From Trebonia sp963843745 (GTDB lineage Bacteria > Actinomycetota > Actinomycetes > Streptosporangiales > Streptosporangiaceae): a stretch of DNA of 64,000 bases. Shown here in pieces: positions 32,524 to 40,463 of this stretch (position 1 is the first letter of the stretch; each line of letters starts with the position of its first letter). The stretch covers positions 1-64,000 of the forward strand of contig CAWJLP010000007.1 of NCBI GenBank assembly GCA_963843745.1. Direction: 5' to 3'. Made by a program: the position numbers and the translations under genes. The notes beneath the pieces were generated by a model. It was not told where the DNA came from. It did not search any database and saw only the letters and a program-made list of their open reading frames with translations.

Positions 32524-32749
32524 TCTCGAGGGCTAGCATCGGTACCCTTCCGTACATAACGAGGGCGGGAGGGACTACTTCTGACACTCCCCGACACGCC
32601 GAGGGGGGCCGTCGGTTGTGAGAGTGCGAACGCCATGCCCTAGGCTGCGCAACAGGCAAGATGCTACGTGTCAGGCTGCCACACGGCACACGGTATCCGG
32701 CCAGCCAAAACTTATGTGAATAGCGTGGGAACCGCGAGAGGATCCAGTC

Positions 32750-33613
32750 ATGGCCGAAGTCGGCAGCCCCTTGGTGCAACGGCGGCGTCTTCGCACCGAG
32801 CTCAAGAAGGCACGCCAGACGAGTGGACTGACGCAGGAAAAGGTGGCCAGCGAGATGGACTGGTCGCTGTCGAAGATCATCCGCATCGAGTCCGCGTCCA
32901 GCGGTATCAGCGCCAACGACCTCAAGGCGCTGCTTCAGCTCTACGGAGTCCAGGATCCGGGGCAGGTTGATTCGCTCGTGACGCTGGCCCGGGCGGCGCG
33001 GGAACGCTCGTGGTGGAGCGCGTACCGGGACGTAGCCTCCCAGTCGCTGCTCCAGCTGACCGAGTACGAATCGGCAGCACAGGTCATAAGGCAATTCGAG
33101 ACCATGGTCGTCCCGGGCATCCTGCAAACCGAGGACTACGCGCGTGCCGTCATTGACAATTATTATGAAGAGGGACTCAGTTCCAATCAGCTGCACGCTC
33201 TTGTGGAACTGCGAACCCGGCGTCAGGATGTAATTGACGCGGAAAATCCACCATCTTTCCATTTCATACTTGACGAGGCTGCGGTCCATCGGCTCGTCGG
33301 GGGATCGTCGGTCATGCGACGCCAGCTCAGGCGACTGATTGAGGTTGCCGGCAAGCCGAACATCACACTGGAAGTCGTTCCTTTCTTCACCGGTCTTCAC
33401 CCGGGTATGAAGGGTCCCTTTGAGATAATAGAGTTTGCCGATCTCTCGGACAGCGATATCGTTTACCTAGAAAGTCCTCGCGGTGACATCTTCAGCGATG
33501 TCCCTGAGGAAACCTCGAAGTACAGAGAGGACTTCGCGAAACTAAGGAAAGCCTCGCTAGGACCCCAGGGTTCGCTGGCGCGCATCGCCAAGATCGCCGA
33601 TAAGGTGTCGTAG
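32750..33613 (+). CDS. XRE-family HTH protein with DUF5753 domain
   Basis: The 287-residue protein has a Cro/C1 HTH (about 10-70: RLRTELKKARQTSGLTQEKVASEMDWSLSKIIRIESA) and a C-terminal DUF5753 domain (about 95-275) with the typical QFETMVVPGILQTEDYARAV and LDEAAVHRLVGGSSVMRRQLRRLIE stretches. GAGGA lies 7 bases before the ATG. In actinobacteria this type is paired with a DUF397 gene immediately downstream, as here, and pairs of this kind affect development in streptomycetes. Codon use is less GC-biased than in neighbours around 33140-33480, a possible sign of transfer. Confidence 0.93.
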   Translation: MAEVGSPLVQRRRLRTELKKARQTSGLTQEKVASEMDWSLSKIIRIESASSGISANDLKALLQLYGVQDPGQVDSLVTLARAARERSWWSAYRDVASQSLLQLTEYESAAQVIRQFETMVVPGILQTEDYARAVIDNYYEEGLSSNQLHALVELRTRRQDVIDAENPPSFHFILDEAAVHRLVGGSSVMRRQLRRLIEVAGKPNITLEVVPFFTGLHPGMKGPFEIIEFADLSDSDIVYLESPRGDIFSDVPEETSKYREDFAKLRKASLGPQGSLARIAKIADKVS

Positions 33614-33761
33614 CTAGGCGGTTGCGGCCACAAGAATCGCGCAGGCGATCTCGCGTACTTGGTCAAGGCCTGCGGTCCCGCGTACAATGACTTCCTGCAG
33701 GCGGGGTTACATATGTACAGCTCATCGCGATAGCCCGTCACCTGCAGTGAAGGGGGTACCA

Positions 33762-33953
33762 GTGGCCGATTACGACAGACCGGCGCTCAACTGGCGGAAG
33801 AGTACGCAATCCGTGGGCAATGGCTGCCTCGAGGTCGCTGCGGCTGACGGGGTCGTCTTCCTGCGGGACTCAAAGCGTCCCGACGGACCCATCGTACCGA
33901 TTCCGGCGGGTGCCTGGTTCGTTTTCGTAGCAGAGCTGCGCGCTTCCCATTAG
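33762..33953 (+). CDS. DUF397-domain protein
   Basis: The 63-residue protein (LNWRKSTQSVGNGCLEVAAADG, then VFLRDSKRPDGPIVPIPAGAWFVFVAELR) is a canonical DUF397 member: WRKS, a Cys-Val/Leu-Glu-Val core and the RDSK motif. The GTG at 33762 has AAGGGGG 5 bases upstream. It follows the DUF5753 regulator after 148 bases and is expected to act with it, probably as its small partner. Confidence 0.92.
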   Translation: MADYDRPALNWRKSTQSVGNGCLEVAAADGVVFLRDSKRPDGPIVPIPAGAWFVFVAELRASH

Positions 33954-34155
33954 AAGCGCTCCATAAAACGAAGATCATTTTTGGTCTTTGTCACAAGAGC
34001 TATTACGCGTCGATAATTCGATTATTGGCATCTCTGCTATCTTGTTTCAAACGCTCGTGTGTCGCCGCCCGCTGTCGTCGCTGGTCGACGTATCCACTTG
34101 CAGTCAAAGCAGTCAGTCGTGAACCGGAGCCGCGCCGGGTGCAATAGACGCGGTG

Positions 34156-34419
34156 ATGGACGACGAGCTGATCGCGGCGATAGCCAGCGGCGACGGCGAC
34201 GACACGGCGCTGCGGGAACTGTTCTCGCGGCACGCGCCGTGGCTCGCCGCGCGGCTGCGCAAGGCCGCCCTGCTCGAGTCCTGGACGAGCCCGTGGACCT
34301 GGCCGGTCCGCCCGCCGGCCGACCGCGGCGCCTGGCTGCGCGCGTGCCCGGTGTTCGCGGCCGGGGTGGTGGCGTTCACGATCCGCGGCGCCCGCACCCG
34401 CCTGGCCGACGACAGCTGA
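34156..34419 (+). pseudogene. truncated ECF sigma factor fused to unrelated tail
   Basis: The first ~35 residues (MDDELIAAIASGDGDDTALR to APWLAARLR) match the N-terminus of an ECF sigma factor. The conserved region 2.2-2.4 and all of region 4 are missing. The frame then runs into KAALLESWTSPWTWPVRPPADRGAWLRACPVFAAGVVAFTIRGARTRLADDS, which looks like the end of a membrane protein. An in-frame internal deletion joining two adjacent genes would explain it. It cannot work as a sigma factor. Confidence 0.55.
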
Positions 34420-34451
34420 GAAGGCGGCCGTCCTCGGGCTGGGGAAGCGAA

Positions 34452-34498
34452 CTAGGGAGTTCCTCTAGGGACTTCGATCTCGGCGGGACCGAGAGTGG
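34452..34498 (+). promoter_or_regulatory. shared regulon promoter, site 1 (before the 34565 gene)
   Basis: CTAGGGA at 34452 and 34465 (N6 between), then exactly 19 bases, then GAGAGTGG at 34491. The same arrangement with the same spacings occurs at 44885-44931 (minus) and 44955-45001 (plus). If GAGAGT is the -10 element, transcription would start near 34503, about 60 bases before the ATG. Confidence 0.7.
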
Positions 34499-34564
34499 AT
34501 ACGTCCGCTGGAACAGACAGCGGATCCATCCACTGGGAACCACTAAGAAACGGAGATCCCGACA

Positions 34565-34924
34565 ATGACCACCCAGTACCAGGCCCCGGAACAGCAGGAC
34601 CCGCGCCAGCACGGCCAGGGCCAAGAGCCCGCCTGGGAGCAGCGCGCGTGGCAGCAGCCTACGTGGCAGCCAGGCTGGCAGCAGCCCGGCCAGTACGCCG
34701 CGCGCCGGTCCACGCCCTGGGGAGTAATCATGGCGGTCGGCGCCGCGGTTATCGTGGCCTGCACCCTTGCCCTGGTCTACCTGTTCGGCCACTTGGCCAC
34801 CCCCGCGACGGGGGGCGGCACGCCGGCCTCGACGTCCGGCTCGAATCAGCACGCGCCGGTCAACCCGGCGGTGCCGACCCACCCCGCGGTCAACCCGGCG
34901 GTGCCGGCCCACCCGGCCGGCTGA
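34565..34924 (+). CDS. small Gln/Pro-rich membrane protein of the LuxR regulon
   Basis: The 119-residue protein has a Gln/Trp/Pro-rich cytoplasmic N-terminus (about 1-48, with QPTWQPGWQQPGQY), one TM helix (about 52-76: WGVIMAVGAAVIVACTLALVYLFGHL) and a short external tail with the repeat PVNPAVPTHPAVNPAVPAHP. I do not recognise a family. Its promoter carries the same tandem CTAGGGA element as the lysyl-lipid operon and the esterase gene 10 kb away, which ties it to that regulon. It is convergent with the LuxR regulator gene. Confidence 0.7.
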   Translation: MTTQYQAPEQQDPRQHGQGQEPAWEQRAWQQPTWQPGWQQPGQYAARRSTPWGVIMAVGAAVIVACTLALVYLFGHLATPATGGGTPASTSGSNQHAPVNPAVPTHPAVNPAVPAHPAG

Positions 34925-34939
34925 CGTGCCGCGCCCGGC

Positions 34940-34969
34940 CGTCCGCGGGCACTGGGGCGCCCGCGGACG
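34940..34969. terminator. bidirectional hairpin between convergent genes
   Basis: An 11-bp perfect stem (CGTCCGCGGGC and its complement) with an 8-base loop lies between the 34924 stop and the LuxR stop at 35013. There is no T-tract; U-less hairpins are common at convergent ends in these genomes. Confidence 0.5.
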
Positions 34970-35012
34970 CCAGGGCCGCCGCTGGCCTGGGCGGCGGCCC
35001 CGGCGGCACCGT

Positions 35013-37793
35013 TCACGCGGTGGCCGGCTGGTGCCATTGCTCGACGTAGCGGCGCAGCTGCTGCCTGCCCTGGAGGCCGCACTTGGCGTAGATGTTGCCC
35101 AGGTGGTACTCGACGGCCTTGCGGCTGATGAACAGCTCCGCCGCCACCTCCGGGTTGGACAGCCCCTTCCCGACCAGGTGGGCTACCTCGGTCTCCCGGC
35201 TGGTCAGCGAGAAGACAGACTGCTTCGCGGCCCGGGGGGCGGGCAGGTGGCAGGCCGCCAGTTCCTCTTCCGTCCTGGCGAGGAACGGCGCGGCCCGCAA
35301 CTCCGTGTACAGCTGGTTCGCCCGGCGCAGGCGCTCGACCGCCTCCTTCCGCTTTCCCGTGCGGCGCAGGAGCCGTCCGTGGGCCAACAGCAGCCGGGCC
35401 GTGAAAACCGGGCTCTGCGCGTCGGCGTCCTCGCCGCGGGCGTAGCTCTCCCGGGCCTCTTCTCGGTCGCCTTGCTGCTCGGCCAGCCATCCGTCCAGCC
35501 AGGCCAGCGCCGACCGCACGTAGCTGACCTGGCCACCGTTGGCTCGCAGCTGGTCCAGCACGGCGACGGCCCGTTCGGCCTGGCCCGAGCCGATCAGTCC
35601 CTCGGCCAGCAGCGGCCGCCACAGGACCGCGTACGCCCGGCTGCGGCCGTCCAGCGCGGCGTCGTCCAGCCAGGGCACGAGCGCGTCGGCCATGCCCAGG
35701 TAATCGCCGGACGCCTGGCAGACCAGGGCCCTGGACATCGCCGCGTACACGCGCTCCTGACCGTAATCCAGGCTCGCCGCGATCTCCTCGGCTTGCTTGG
35801 CGTGGCGTTCGGCCTCCTCGGTGGCGCCGCGCCCGGCCGGCACGCAGCCGGCCGCCAGGTGCAGCAGCGGCAGCTCGAAACGCCGGGAGCGGATCTCCGT
35901 GGCGGAGAATCCTTGCTCCGCGGTGAGCAGCACGTCGTCCCACGCGCCGGACAGGTACTGGGCGAGCGCCAGGTAGAAGTAGGTGCGCAGGCCCAGGGTG
36001 AGGACAGCGCCGTTGCGTGCCATCCTCAGGCTGGCGGTCAGGTCGCCGACGGCTTGGCCCAGGTCGCCGGCCAGCAGCCGGAACACGCCGCGGAACGACA
36101 AGGCGTCCACGTCGACCGGGCCGACCCGCGCCGGGTCGGGATCAAGGTGGGCCAGCTCGGCCAGGGCCGCACGCGGGCCGGCCACCTGAGAGGTGCCGAT
36201 CGCGACCAGGGCGCGTGTCTGGCTCGTGGCCGACGCGTCCAGGCAGCCGGTGTCCAGCGCCCAGCGCGCGAACGACTGGACCTTCTCCCCGTCCCCCAGC
36301 AGGGTGTAGGTGCCGGCCAGCCGGTTGGCGATGACGGCGGCGAGCGGCCGGCCGTCCGGGGTGGCCTGCGCCTGCGCTAGTGCCTCGCTGAACCGGGCCT
36401 CGGCCTCGCCGAGCTGCCCCGCCGCGAACGCCATCGTGCCCAGCACGCAGCCGCGAAGCGGGGACGGCGCCGCCGCCTCCACCGCCTGCCGCAGGAGCAC
36501 GCTCTGGGACTCGTCGACCAAGGTCAGGTACAGAGCCGCGGTCAGCAGCCGTCGCTCCCCGTCGCCTTGGCTGGGCGAGATATCGGAGGCCCACCGCAGG
36601 TGGGTGGCGGCCAGGGCGAGCTGACCGGACGCCGCCTCGCGCTTCGCCAGGCGCTCCAGTTCGAGGGCCAGGCCCTCGTCCGGCCGGTCCAGCGCGGCCA
36701 CCCGGTGCTCCCAGGACGCCGACTCGCTGACCAGGAGCGCCGCGCGTGCGTGCAGCGCCCGGCGCCTGGTGGGCGTGATACCCGAGTAGATGGCATCCCG
36801 GACGAGCGGGTGGCGGATCTCGACGGGACACGTCGGTTCCGCTGGCCACCAGTCCACCAGGCCAGAGGCCACCGCCGGCTCGATGGCCGCGCTGGGCGAA
36901 CCGCTCTCCGCCGCCTGGCCCAGCTGGACCAGGGGCATCCGCCGGTTGATGACGGCCAGCACCTCCAGGATTTCCCTGGTGCCTGGTGGCAGCACCCGCA
37001 GGTGGTCACCGATGGCCGCCGCCAGCGACGCGGGCAGCGCGGCGCGCCCTGGCGATCGTGGATCGAAGTCGAACCCCTCGCTGAGCACCGTGCGCAGGTA
37101 CAGCGCGTGCCCGCCGGTGTGGTTGTAAAGCCACTGGACGGCCTCGTCGTCCAGTGATTCCGCCTTGAGCTCGGCCGCCATCGCGGCGACGTCCTCCACG
37201 CCGAGCCCGTCCAGGGAGATGCGCAGCTGGTTCTCGACGCTGACCAGCAGCCGCCGGGCGGTCTCATCCAGCCGGTCGCCTGTCCCGCGGTAGATGACGA
37301 CGGCGAGCACGGGATCCACCGACAGCCGGCGCAGCGTGAACGTCAGGGCTTCCACCGACATGCGATCGGCCCACTGCAGGTCATCGATGACGATGGCCAC
37401 CGCCCCCGCGGGCTGCTGCCCGCCCACCACCTCGAGCAACCGCGCTCCGGCCGCGAATGACGAGACCGGGGGCGCGGTCCCGTCGGTCGCAGCCTCAGCC
37501 AGCACCGGCGGGGCCGCGCCTCCGGCCGCCCGCAGCAACTGGTCGACGATTCCGAGGTCCAGGTCGGTCTCGGCCGGATCAGCCCGGGCCGACAGCACCT
37601 TCAGGTCCGCGGCCTGCGCCAGGCAGTGCCGCACCAGGGATGTCTTCCCGATGCCGGGATCACCCTCGATGGCCACCAGCCATGGCTCTCCCGCCTGGAC
37701 GCGGGTGATGACCTCCGTGATCCGCGCGATCTCCGCCGACCGGCCAACGAAAACATCGTGTGGCACAGGCCTGCGCTGCACGAGCCACCTCAC
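35013..37793 (-). CDS. large LuxR-family regulator with AAA/STAND ATPase domain (MalT/LAL type)
   Basis: The 926-residue protein has a Walker A at 44-51 (GDPGIGKT), Walker B-like AVAIVIDDLQWADRMS (about 130), a long helical TPR-like middle, and a C-terminal LuxR HTH (about 862-920: LTSRETEVAHLVGKGLSNPEVAAELFISRKAVEYHLGNIYAKCGL). LAL proteins are ATP-dependent activators that bind direct repeats next to the -35 region. The gene starts only 37 bases after the antiporter stop, so it is probably the last gene of the lysS-led operon. GTG 37793 opens the frame; GTG 37781 with GAGG 6 bases upstream is the better start. It is the natural candidate for binding the tandem CTAGGGA sites. Confidence 0.92.
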   Translation of the reverse strand: MRWLVQRRPVPHDVFVGRSAEIARITEVITRVQAGEPWLVAIEGDPGIGKTSLVRHCLAQAADLKVLSARADPAETDLDLGIVDQLLRAAGGAAPPVLAEAATDGTAPPVSSFAAGARLLEVVGGQQPAGAVAIVIDDLQWADRMSVEALTFTLRRLSVDPVLAVVIYRGTGDRLDETARRLLVSVENQLRISLDGLGVEDVAAMAAELKAESLDDEAVQWLYNHTGGHALYLRTVLSEGFDFDPRSPGRAALPASLAAAIGDHLRVLPPGTREILEVLAVINRRMPLVQLGQAAESGSPSAAIEPAVASGLVDWWPAEPTCPVEIRHPLVRDAIYSGITPTRRRALHARAALLVSESASWEHRVAALDRPDEGLALELERLAKREAASGQLALAATHLRWASDISPSQGDGERRLLTAALYLTLVDESQSVLLRQAVEAAAPSPLRGCVLGTMAFAAGQLGEAEARFSEALAQAQATPDGRPLAAVIANRLAGTYTLLGDGEKVQSFARWALDTGCLDASATSQTRALVAIGTSQVAGPRAALAELAHLDPDPARVGPVDVDALSFRGVFRLLAGDLGQAVGDLTASLRMARNGAVLTLGLRTYFYLALAQYLSGAWDDVLLTAEQGFSATEIRSRRFELPLLHLAAGCVPAGRGATEEAERHAKQAEEIAASLDYGQERVYAAMSRALVCQASGDYLGMADALVPWLDDAALDGRSRAYAVLWRPLLAEGLIGSGQAERAVAVLDQLRANGGQVSYVRSALAWLDGWLAEQQGDREEARESYARGEDADAQSPVFTARLLLAHGRLLRRTGKRKEAVERLRRANQLYTELRAAPFLARTEEELAACHLPAPRAAKQSVFSLTSRETEVAHLVGKGLSNPEVAAELFISRKAVEYHLGNIYAKCGLQGRQQLRRYVEQWHQPATA

Positions 37794-37830
37794 TCCCGCC
37801 CCTGGTCCCCGACCGCAGACAGGTACGAGC

Positions 37831-39042
37831 CTAACCGCTGACGGGATGAAAGCCCAGCCCAGGCGCCTCTTCTCGGCCCGGGACCCGCTGCAGGCGCAGT
37901 CTCGCGAGCATCGGATACAGCAGCACCGAGAGCATGCCGGCCGCCACGAGGGCCGCGGCGTTGACCGGGCGCATGCTGCCGAGCGTCACCCCTAGGCTGG
38001 TGATGACGACGATCAGGGGCAAGCCGGTGGCCGACAGCAGGGCCAGCGGGGCCAGTTCGCGTCGGGGCAGGTCGCGGCGGTACAGCAGCAGCACAGGCGC
38101 GCCCCGCACGATCAGCAACAGCGCCAGGAAGAGCGGGACGAGCAGGAGCGCGGCCGGGGTGGCGAACAAGGCGCGCACGTCCATCTGCATCCCGCTCACG
38201 ATGAAGAAGATCGGCACCAGGAAGCCGAACCCGATCGCTTCGAGCTTTTCCCTGACAACCTTGCTGTCCTGTCCGCGGACGAGGAGCCTGACGATGATCC
38301 CGGCCGCGAACGCCCCGAGCAGCGCGCTGAAGCCGAGTTTGAAGGCGAGCAGCGTCAGGCTGGCGATGAGCACGACGGCTATCCGGATCGGCAGCTGCGC
38401 GCTCGAGTGGAGGTGACGGTGCAGGGACCCGAGCAGCCTGGGCGGGAGAGGCCGGGACGCGAGCACGGCCGCCGAGACGGCCGCGACCACGAATACGGCC
38501 AGCAGCAAGGCCGTCATCACTGGGTTACGGGGGTTGAGCAGCAGCGCAATGGCGAGGACCGGTCCGAACTCACCAACGCTGCCGATCGCCATGACCCGGG
38601 TTCCGAAACGGCCGCTGGACAGGCCGGAGTCGCGCAGAATCGGCAACAGCGTGCCGAGGGCCGTGGTGGTCAACGCCAGGCCGAGCGCGATGGCGTCGGT
38701 CACCGATCCGGCAAGAGTCAGCCCCACGCCGGCCAGCAGGGCCAAGGCCAGTGAGATCACCCATCCCGTGGCCGCCAGCCGGAGCGGGCGGCCACGAACG
38801 AGCGGGAGGTCGATCTCGAATCCGGCCAGGAACATCAGGCACGACAGCCCCATCGACTCGAGGGCGGTGATGACGCTGCCGGGGTGGGCCAGGCCCAGGA
38901 CCGCGGGACCGACCACGATGCCTAGGAGGATCTCGAACACCACCCCCGGAATCGCCAGCCGCCCGGTGCATTCGGCCAGCACGGGCGAGATGGCCGCCAC
39001 GATGGCGATCAGCACCAGCGTGCTGACGGTCGCCAGTGTCAT
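37831..39042 (-). CDS. CPA2-family cation:proton antiporter in lysyl-lipid operon
   Basis: The 403-residue protein has ~12 membrane helices with the family pattern: CTGRLAIPGVVFEILLGIVVGPAVLGLA, ESMGLSCLMFLAGFEIDLPLV, LLPILRDSGLSSGRFG, GAFAAGIIVRLLVRGQ and LEAIGFGFLVPIFFIVSGMQMD. It is only distantly similar to the antiporter at 3683. The ATG overlaps the stop of the permease gene by 4 bases, so the two are translationally coupled. Its placement in an operon for lipid aminoacylation suggests ion or pH balance during envelope stress. Confidence 0.92.
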   Translation of the reverse strand: MTLATVSTLVLIAIVAAISPVLAECTGRLAIPGVVFEILLGIVVGPAVLGLAHPGSVITALESMGLSCLMFLAGFEIDLPLVRGRPLRLAATGWVISLALALLAGVGLTLAGSVTDAIALGLALTTTALGTLLPILRDSGLSSGRFGTRVMAIGSVGEFGPVLAIALLLNPRNPVMTALLLAVFVVAAVSAAVLASRPLPPRLLGSLHRHLHSSAQLPIRIAVVLIASLTLLAFKLGFSALLGAFAAGIIVRLLVRGQDSKVVREKLEAIGFGFLVPIFFIVSGMQMDVRALFATPAALLLVPLFLALLLIVRGAPVLLLYRRDLPRRELAPLALLSATGLPLIVVITSLGVTLGSMRPVNAAALVAAGMLSVLLYPMLARLRLQRVPGREEAPGLGFHPVSG

Positions 39043-40463
39043 GCGGCTCCGACCTCCTGCGGGGTGCGCCGCGTGTCAGCCTCGCGGGACGGGCCTTGCC
39101 GCGAGCCACGGTGCAGCAGGAACGGCGTGCCGATCACGGCGGCCATCCCGACCACCATCACCGCGACGTAGGTGATGGTTCCCGGAAGCGACAGGTGGCT
39201 GGCCGGGATGAACCCGAGGACGAAGGTGAACAGCGCCCCGGCTATCCCCAGCCCGGTTACCACCGTGAGTCCGAGCTTCCCGCCCGGGATCTTGAACGGG
39301 CGCGGGGCGTCGGGCCTGGTGACGCGCAGCCGGATCACCGAGATGTACATGAGGAAGTACATGACGAGGAACGTCTGGGCGACCAGCGCGGTCAGCATCC
39401 AGTAGTACGTGTTGATGTTGTTGACGAACACCATGGCCAGCGCCAGCAGTGAGCCGAGGACGGCCTGCAGGATGAGGACCGCGGTCGGGGCGCCACGCCT
39501 GTTGGTACGGCCCCACCATGGGCTCAGGTGACCGTCCGCGGCCACCCGGCGCATCCCCTCGGCCGGCCCGATGCTCCACGAGGCGAGGCCGCACAGGACG
39601 CCGATGATCACGAGAATCCCGAACGGCCGGATCAGCGAGCTGATGCCCAGCTTGGCGAAGAAGACGGACACCGCCTGCATGATCCCGCCCGCGAGCTGGA
39701 TCTGCCCGGACGGTACGACCATCGCGATCGCCACGCTGCCCGCGATGGACAGCGTCGCCACGGTGACCGCGGCTATCAGCACCGATCCGGGATAGGTGCG
39801 CTTGACGTTCCTTGTCACGTGGGAGTAGAAGCCGCCTATCTCCATCCCGGCGAACGCGACCACGATGCCCGCCGCGTAAACGAGGCTGGACAGGCCGTGC
39901 CACCCTGGCATGATCGCGCTGGCGTGCAAGGGGATCTCCGAGTGCCTGCCGCTGCCGGTCCACCACGCGGCCAGGCCGATGATCGCCAGGGTCGGGACGG
40001 CGGTCCCGACCACCACTCCCACACCGGTCCAGCGGGCCGACTTCAGGGACCCGAACAGCGACGAGAGCGTCACGGCCCAGAAGATCACCAGCATGACGGG
40101 GACCAGGAACGCCTTGTTCTGCGCGAGATCCGGGTTGATCACGTACGCGGCTGTCGTGGCCAGGAATACCAGGACGGTGGGGAACCACACGATGTTCTCC
40201 GACCAGTCGCACCACACGGCGAGCAGGCCCCAGCGGGAGCCGAACGCCTCCCGCACCCAGCGGTACATGCCGCCGCCGACGGTCGTGGCCAGTTCGGCCG
40301 AACAGAGAGCCACCGGCACCAGGTAGGTGACGACGGCGATGCCGTAGAAGAAGATCGCCGACAAGCCGAACGTGGCCGTGGTGGGCAGGTTGCGGATGCT
40401 GTCCATGGCGGAGATCAGCACGAGGGCGAGGCCGATCACGCCGAGGCGTCGCGCGGTGGTCAT
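39039..40463 (-). CDS. APC-superfamily amino-acid permease
   Basis: The 474-residue protein has 12 predicted TM helices and the APC pattern (YLVPVALCSAELATTVGGGMYRWVREAFGSRWGLLAVWCDW, GIVVAFAGMEIGGFYSHVTRNVKRTYPGSVLIA, GPAEGMRRVAADGHLSPWWGRTNRRGAPTAVLILQAVLGS). It resembles the glutamate:GABA antiporter group. In this operon it plausibly moves the amino acid used for lipid modification, such as lysine, but the substrate cannot be read from sequence. Start and stop codons overlap those of its neighbours by 4 bases. Confidence 0.92.
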   Translation of the reverse strand: MTTARRLGVIGLALVLISAMDSIRNLPTTATFGLSAIFFYGIAVVTYLVPVALCSAELATTVGGGMYRWVREAFGSRWGLLAVWCDWSENIVWFPTVLVFLATTAAYVINPDLAQNKAFLVPVMLVIFWAVTLSSLFGSLKSARWTGVGVVVGTAVPTLAIIGLAAWWTGSGRHSEIPLHASAIMPGWHGLSSLVYAAGIVVAFAGMEIGGFYSHVTRNVKRTYPGSVLIAAVTVATLSIAGSVAIAMVVPSGQIQLAGGIMQAVSVFFAKLGISSLIRPFGILVIIGVLCGLASWSIGPAEGMRRVAADGHLSPWWGRTNRRGAPTAVLILQAVLGSLLALAMVFVNNINTYYWMLTALVAQTFLVMYFLMYISVIRLRVTRPDAPRPFKIPGGKLGLTVVTGLGIAGALFTFVLGFIPASHLSLPGTITYVAVMVVGMAAVIGTPFLLHRGSRQGPSREADTRRTPQEVGAA

